Shown: piece after piece, positions 22,459-26,079 of the stretch
How positions within the stretch are numbered: the stretch's first letter is position 1
Layout: the number at the start of each line of letters is the position of its first letter
Assembly: GCA_012744295.1 (NCBI GenBank)
Contig: JAAYIB010000047.1
Coordinates: forward strand, 1 to 26,079
Reading direction: 5' to 3'
Length of the DNA: 26,079 nt
DNA from: Acholeplasmataceae bacterium
GTDB taxonomy: Bacteria; Bacillota; Negativicutes; Acidaminococcales; Acidaminococcaceae
Notes under the pieces: generated by a model
Told to the model about the DNA's origin: nothing
The model's input: only the letters and a program-made list of their open reading frames with translations
The model's database searches: none
Made by a program: the position numbers and the translations under genes

Positions 22459-23244
22459 GTGAAAGTTGCCTCGTTATTGGGAATGGTGGCCTTTTTGGGC
22501 CTGTTGCTGCTGTCGCTGGGGTACCATGCAAAAATCAAACGTCGTTTGGCACTGGCCGGTGCTTCTTGCTGCCTTAGTCTGGGTGCCCTATGCCTGCTTC
22601 TGGCAGTAACGCCCGGCGGCAATTTCTACGGCCCGGTGCTTGCCGCGGGCAGCACCGAGCAAAAACTTGCGGCTCTGACCTTTGATGACGGTCCCTGCAG
22701 ACCCTACACGGAACAGATTCTTGACATATTGAGGGACAAGGACGTCCGGGCCACATTTTTTGTTGTGGGCAGAAATGCTTTGCAGCAGCCGGAAGTATTG
22801 CGCAGAATCCAAAAGGAAGGTCACCTTGTCGGCACGCATACCCAGAACCACAAGGATCTGCTGCGCCTTGAGGCGGACGAGGTCAATCGTGAAATGGCAG
22901 AAGGGATTGAATCGATTCGCGCGATTACGGGCGAAAGGACATCTTACCTGCGGCCGCCCCATGGTTTCAAGGATTTTGTCGTGATGGAACAGGCGGGACG
23001 CCTCGGCCTTACCGTCGTGAATTGGAACGTGATTCCCCGGGACTGGACTAATCCCGGAGTGAGCAGGATTGTGGAAAACGTAATGACAAACATAAGGCCC
23101 GGAGCCGTCATTCTTCTTCATGACGGTGACAGCCCCGGCGGTACGGGCAGTCGGGAGCAGACGGTACGGGCCCTGCCGCTCATAATCGATCGGTTGCGGG
23201 AAGCAGGCTACGAGCTTGTGCGCATTGATGAACTGCAGAAATAA
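22459..23244 (+). CDS. Polysaccharide deacetylase family protein (NodB domain)
   Basis: This 261-residue membrane protein probably de-N-acetylates an envelope polysaccharide such as peptidoglycan. Two hydrophobic helices (about 3-22 and 32-54) anchor it, with the NodB domain from about 70 outside. The metal triad is present: D77 in TFDDGP (base D76), H127 and H131 in HTQNH. Also seen are RPPHG (165-169), VNWNVIPRDW and ILLHDG (H221). GTG 22459 is the start, because AAGGAG (22446-22451) is 7 bases upstream; the more upstream in-frame codon would include that site. The gene takes the place of ctc between prs and pth. Substrate is not visible; peptidoglycan GlcNAc or MurNAc are the usual targets. 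Confidence 0.9.
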   Translation: MKVASLLGMVAFLGLLLLSLGYHAKIKRRLALAGASCCLSLGALCLLLAVTPGGNFYGPVLAAGSTEQKLAALTFDDGPCRPYTEQILDILRDKDVRATFFVVGRNALQQPEVLRRIQKEGHLVGTHTQNHKDLLRLEADEVNREMAEGIESIRAITGERTSYLRPPHGFKDFVVMEQAGRLGLTVVNWNVIPRDWTNPGVSRIVENVMTNIRPGAVILLHDGDSPGGTGSREQTVRALPLIIDRLREAGYELVRIDELQK

Positions 23245-23265
23245 TGGCGGAAAGGACGCTCAGCG

Positions 23266-23835
23266 ATGAAACTGATTGTCGGTCTCGGCAACGTCGGCAA
23301 GGAATACGAAAATACAAGGCACAACATCGGCTTCATGGTGGCAGACGAGCTGGCGCGGCGCTGGGGCGAAACACGCTGGAAAGAGGCCGACAATGCCTTT
23401 TATCTCGAATATCGCGCGCCCCAAAAGGTTTTTCTGATTAAACCGACGACTTACATGAATCTCAGCGGTTTTGCGGTGGCTGACTTTGTCAATTTCTATC
23501 ACATTGCCGCCGAAGACGTCGCCGTCATCTCCGACGACCTTAACCTGCCCTGCGGGCAGCTGCGTGTCAGGCGCAAGGGCTCGGCGGGAGGTCATAATGG
23601 TCTGAAGTCCATACAGGAACACCTGGGTACAAACGAGTTTCCCCGCTTCAAGGTCGGCATAGGACACCCGTCCGGAGAGCGCAGTGATATAGTGCGTCAC
23701 GTGCTGCAGCGTTTCTACAAGGACGAGGAACAGGCCGTCGCAGATGCTGTCAGACGAACGGCCGATGCCGTCGAAAGCTGGCTGCAGGGGGACATCGAGG
23801 CTGTCATGCAGGAATATAACAGAAAAAAAGAGTGA
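23266..23835 (+). CDS. pth: Peptidyl-tRNA hydrolase
   Basis: Pth recycles peptidyl-tRNAs released from stalled ribosomes. The 189-residue protein has the catalytic H19 in ENTRHNIGF, the tRNA-contact asparagine in TYMNLSG, VISDDLNLP and GSAGGHNGLKSI. The first motif reads GLGNVG where almost all family members have GLGNPG; the catalytic residues are intact, so activity is expected. It lies 21 bases after the deacetylase gene with AAAGGA upstream of the ATG. In Bacillus pth follows ctc and prs, and mfd follows it; here the cluster ends at pth. Confidence 0.96.
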   Translation: MKLIVGLGNVGKEYENTRHNIGFMVADELARRWGETRWKEADNAFYLEYRAPQKVFLIKPTTYMNLSGFAVADFVNFYHIAAEDVAVISDDLNLPCGQLRVRRKGSAGGHNGLKSIQEHLGTNEFPRFKVGIGHPSGERSDIVRHVLQRFYKDEEQAVADAVRRTADAVESWLQGDIEAVMQEYNRKKE

Positions 23836-23853
23836 GCCGCTTTGCCACTTTTT
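23827..23853 (+). terminator. Possible terminator after pth
   Basis: AAAGAGTG-(A)-GC pairs with GC-CACTTTTT around CGCTTT, with a bulged A and a G-T pair, ending in five T. The stem overlaps the pth stop codon. It is weaker than the other terminators here. Confidence 0.4.
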
Positions 23854-23864
23854 CGCTTTAATTA

Positions 23865-23881
23865 TGTACATTATCAGTACA
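23865..23881. promoter_or_regulatory. Dyad TGTAC-N7-GTACA, possible operator
   Basis: A perfect 5-bp inverted repeat with a 7-base centre lies over the -35 region of the sensor gene promoter, where a repressor or activator dimer would be expected. The binding protein is unknown. Confidence 0.4.
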
Positions 23882-23891
23882 ACTGTGTTAA

Positions 23892-23897
23892 TATAAT
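23892..23897 (+). promoter_or_regulatory. -10 element of the sensor gene
   Basis: A perfect TATAAT lies 37 bases before the ATG. The -35 is poor (TTATCA at 23871-23876 with a short 15-bp spacer), which would fit a promoter that needs an activator. Confidence 0.55.
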
Positions 23898-23934
23898 AAT
23901 GTTGTTGATAATTTCGTGGCGGAGGGATGTAAGA

Positions 23935-26079
23935 ATGCTGCTCAAGACGAAGGAAAGGCTGGCGGGGATCATGCGGCTTCTTGCCGTACTGCTTACCTGT
24001 CTTTTTTGTTTTCTGGGCAGCCTTTCTCCTGCCGCGGCAGCGCCGGAAGGCTCCGGAAGGAAGATCCGGGTGGGCTATTACGGTTATAAGAATTTGCTCA
24101 GCGTTGACGGCAACGGCAATTATTCCGGCTATCTCCACTCTTATCTGACAGATATTTCCCGTCATACCGGCTGGCAGCATGAATTTGTGTACAGCAGCCT
24201 CAAGGATTGTCTCGAGCGACTTGAAAGCGGCGAAATCGATCTCATGGTCAGCTTGCATAAAACGTCTGAGCGGGAGAAAAAGTTTTCCTTTTCGAAAAAT
24301 TATGTCGCAATGATCTACGGCATGCTCTGCGTGAATAAGGAACAAGGCGATGTCTATTACGAGGATTTTGAGAAGTTCGACGGCATGAGGGTCGGCGTTC
24401 TTCGCGGCAGCAACATCAGGCCTAACCTGCTTGTCTACGCGCGCGCCAACAATTTCCGGGTCGAACCCGTTGACTTTGACAATTCGTCGCAAATGTTTGA
24501 AGCGCTGCGCGGCGGCAGGGTTGATGCGGTTGCCTCCAGCAGCCTTGCAACCATCGAGGGCGCGAGGGTCGTTGCAAAGTTTATGCCGCAACCCGGCCAC
24601 TTTGTCGTGCGGCGAGGCAATGAGGAGCTTCTGGCCGAGCTGGACGAGGCTTGCAGCAGGCTTTTGGCAGAGAACTTCCAATACAGGGAGCTGCTGCTGA
24701 ACAAATATTACGCTGACAGCACCTTGTGGCAGCTGACACTTACCCGCCGGGAGGCGGAGTTTCTCAAAACGCAGCGCGAGCTTACCGTTGCGTATGATCC
24801 TAACTATCATCCCGTTATCTACTATGATGATGAAGCGAAGCAGGTGAAAGGCATTGCGGCGGCCTATCTGAAGCATATTGCGGCCTTGACCGGCCTCAGG
24901 TTCAATTTTGTCCGGACGGAAAACGAGCAAACGATGAAGGCTGCGGCCGTTGCGGGAACGATAGACATCGTCTGCGCCTTTGACCAGTATATGGGCGACG
25001 GTCTCGGCTATAACATGAGTGTGAGCAAGCCCTATTGCGACCTGCCTCTTTCCTATGCCGGAATAAGCGGCAAGGCTCAGAAAACCTCAGGTTTTAAGAC
25101 GGCGGTGGTCAGAAACAGAATCGGCTTTTGGCATGATTTGCGGCAGGCTTTCCCGGAAGCGTCGCTTGCCTATCATGCTTCCTTAGAGGACGCGCTCGAA
25201 GCAGTGCGCAAGGGAGAAGCCGACTATGTGCTCGACAATATGTACAGTCTGCAAAGCTATCTGCGTCAGCCGGGAAATGAAAGCCTGAGCCTTTTGCCCT
25301 ACGCCGGCGGCAGCCAGGTGCTGAGCTTCGGCGTGTCGCTGAAGCACGATTCAAGGCTTCTCAATATCTTTAACAAAGTGATTAACAGCACCAGCCCCGA
25401 CGTGCGCAGCCGGCTTATGATTTCCAATATTGCCCAGGCGCCCTATCACCTTACCTTCGGCATGTTCTTGAAGAGGTATCTTTACCAGCTGATTTCCTTC
25501 CTTTTGCTGATGCTGGCGGCTTTGACGGCCTATTTCTGGTTTCTGGAAAAAAGAAAGCAAAAAGCTCTGGCAGAAATAGCCTATTATGACCAGGTCACAA
25601 AAATCAGGAACATTGAAAAATTCAAGCTGGACGCCGATGAATTGATAACCGGCGGGAAATACGTCGTCGTCATTTTTGACATCAATCATTTCAGAACGAT
25701 TACGGCAACCTTCGGGCATAATGAAGGCCGCCGCGTGCTCCGTCTGCTCTCGAAAAAATTGAACGGCGTTCTCGGCAGGGATGAAATGCTTGCACACGCA
25801 AGCAACGACATGTTTCTGCTTTTGCTGCATGACGCCGCAGACAGCGAGCTGAGGCAAAGACTGCTTGGGATGCAGCAAATGCTGAGAAGGGAAATTGGCA
25901 GAAGCGGTTCGCTTTATAAATTTTCGCTGGCGTTCGGTGTCTATCGTCTCGCACCGGAGGAGCGCAACATGGAGGGTATCATCGACCTGGCCGACATCGC
26001 GAGGCTGGAGGCTAAGAACGGACGAGGCGGCGGCGTGGTTTTCTACAAGTCAGACCTCGGGGAAAAAGTTCTGCGGGAA
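23935..26079 (+). CDS. Membrane sensor: signal peptide, two solute-binding domains, TM, degenerate GGDEF (3' end outside window)
   Basis: The frame is open from ATG 23935 to the window end (715 codons, no stop). GGAGGG lies 8 bases upstream. A signal peptide covers about 1-36 (LLAVLLTCLFCFLGSLSPAAAA). Two tandem SBP_bac_3-type periplasmic domains follow: about 43-265 (IRVGYYGYKNLL, LESGEIDLMVSLHKTSERE, GMRVGVLRGSNI) and about 283-505 (LTVAYDPNYHPVIYYD, GKAQKTSGFKTAVV). One transmembrane helix lies at about 519-540, then a GGDEF-fold domain from about 549 (YYDQVTKIRN, VVVIFDINHFRTITATFGHNEG). The signature loop reads ASNDMF (S623-F627) in place of GGDEF, so cyclase activity is unlikely. The end resembles the linker that often leads to an EAL phosphodiesterase domain, which would lie outside the window. 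It probably senses an amino acid or similar ligand. Confidence 0.88.
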   Translation, partial: MLLKTKERLAGIMRLLAVLLTCLFCFLGSLSPAAAAPEGSGRKIRVGYYGYKNLLSVDGNGNYSGYLHSYLTDISRHTGWQHEFVYSSLKDCLERLESGEIDLMVSLHKTSEREKKFSFSKNYVAMIYGMLCVNKEQGDVYYEDFEKFDGMRVGVLRGSNIRPNLLVYARANNFRVEPVDFDNSSQMFEALRGGRVDAVASSSLATIEGARVVAKFMPQPGHFVVRRGNEELLAELDEACSRLLAENFQYRELLLNKYYADSTLWQLTLTRREAEFLKTQRELTVAYDPNYHPVIYYDDEAKQVKGIAAAYLKHIAALTGLRFNFVRTENEQTMKAAAVAGTIDIVCAFDQYMGDGLGYNMSVSKPYCDLPLSYAGISGKAQKTSGFKTAVVRNRIGFWHDLRQAFPEASLAYHASLEDALEAVRKGEADYVLDNMYSLQSYLRQPGNESLSLLPYAGGSQVLSFGVSLKHDSRLLNIFNKVINSTSPDVRSRLMISNIAQAPYHLTFGMFLKRYLYQLISFLLLMLAALTAYFWFLEKRKQKALAEIAYYDQVTKIRNIEKFKLDADELITGGKYVVVIFDINHFRTITATFGHNEGRRVLRLLSKKLNGVLGRDEMLAHASNDMFLLLLHDAADSELRQRLLGMQQMLRREIGRSGSLYKFSLAFGVYRLAPEERNMEGIIDLADIARLEAKNGRGGGVVFYKSDLGEKVLRE

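Noticed and set aside
23260..24930. 556-codon open frame on the minus strand
   Set aside because: It lies opposite pth, the intergenic promoter and the sensor gene, and shows no domain; the plus strand carries convincing genes.

Overview
This window reads as chromosomal DNA of an anaerobic, non-sporulating member of the Negativicutes (the Selenomonas/Veillonella/Acidaminococcus side of the Firmicutes). This is an inference. It rests on a fold-III lysine/ornithine decarboxylase closely resembling the Selenomonas ruminantium enzyme, and on a gene order that follows the Bacillus subtilis tmk-holB-ricT-trmN-rsmI-metS-tatD-yabE-rnmV-rsmA-ispE-purR-glmU-prs-pth block. The spore and regulatory genes that lie in that block in Bacillus (yabG, veg, sspF, spoVG, abrB, and also darA, yaaR, yabA, yabJ, ctc) are absent. 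I see no tRNA, rRNA, CRISPR array, insertion sequence or phage gene.

Layout. 1-630: 3' end of serS and its terminator. 631-2066: a lysine/ornithine decarboxylase gene with its own promoter and terminator, preceded by an AT-rich leader with helically phased A/T tracts. 2113-3238: a single-gene unit for an unrecognised membrane-anchored coiled-coil protein. 3254-11653: a long operon of a fold-I Orn/Lys/Arg-type decarboxylase, tmk, holB, ricT, trmN6-like, rsmI, metG and tatD, with four ATGA stop/start overlaps. 11687-14184: yabE-like 3D-domain protein, rnmV and rsmA, under an almost perfect consensus promoter. 14135-14333: on the minus strand, a complete miniature gene (promoter, Shine-Dalgarno, 19-residue ORF, terminator). 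14366-15327: yitT-family membrane protein on the minus strand with its own promoter and terminator. 15417-23853: ispE, an FCD-type GntR regulator, a MobA-like nucleotidyltransferase, purR, threonine ammonia-lyase, glmU, prs (with an extra promoter), a polysaccharide deacetylase and pth. 23865-end: a membrane sensor with two solute-binding domains and a degenerate GGDEF domain, running off the window.

The conserved genes serve translation fidelity and RNA modification (serS, metG, trmN6, rsmI, rsmA, rnmV, pth, ricT), DNA replication (tmk, holB), and the precursors and remodelling of the envelope and nucleotides (glmU, ispE, polysaccharide deacetylase, 3D-domain protein, prs, purR). The fold-III decarboxylase probably supplies cadaverine or putrescine, which Negativicutes can attach to peptidoglycan. 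The least described items are the 19-codon gene at 14213-14272, the 336-residue coiled-coil protein, the phased leader at 676-782 and the sensor with its upstream dyad.
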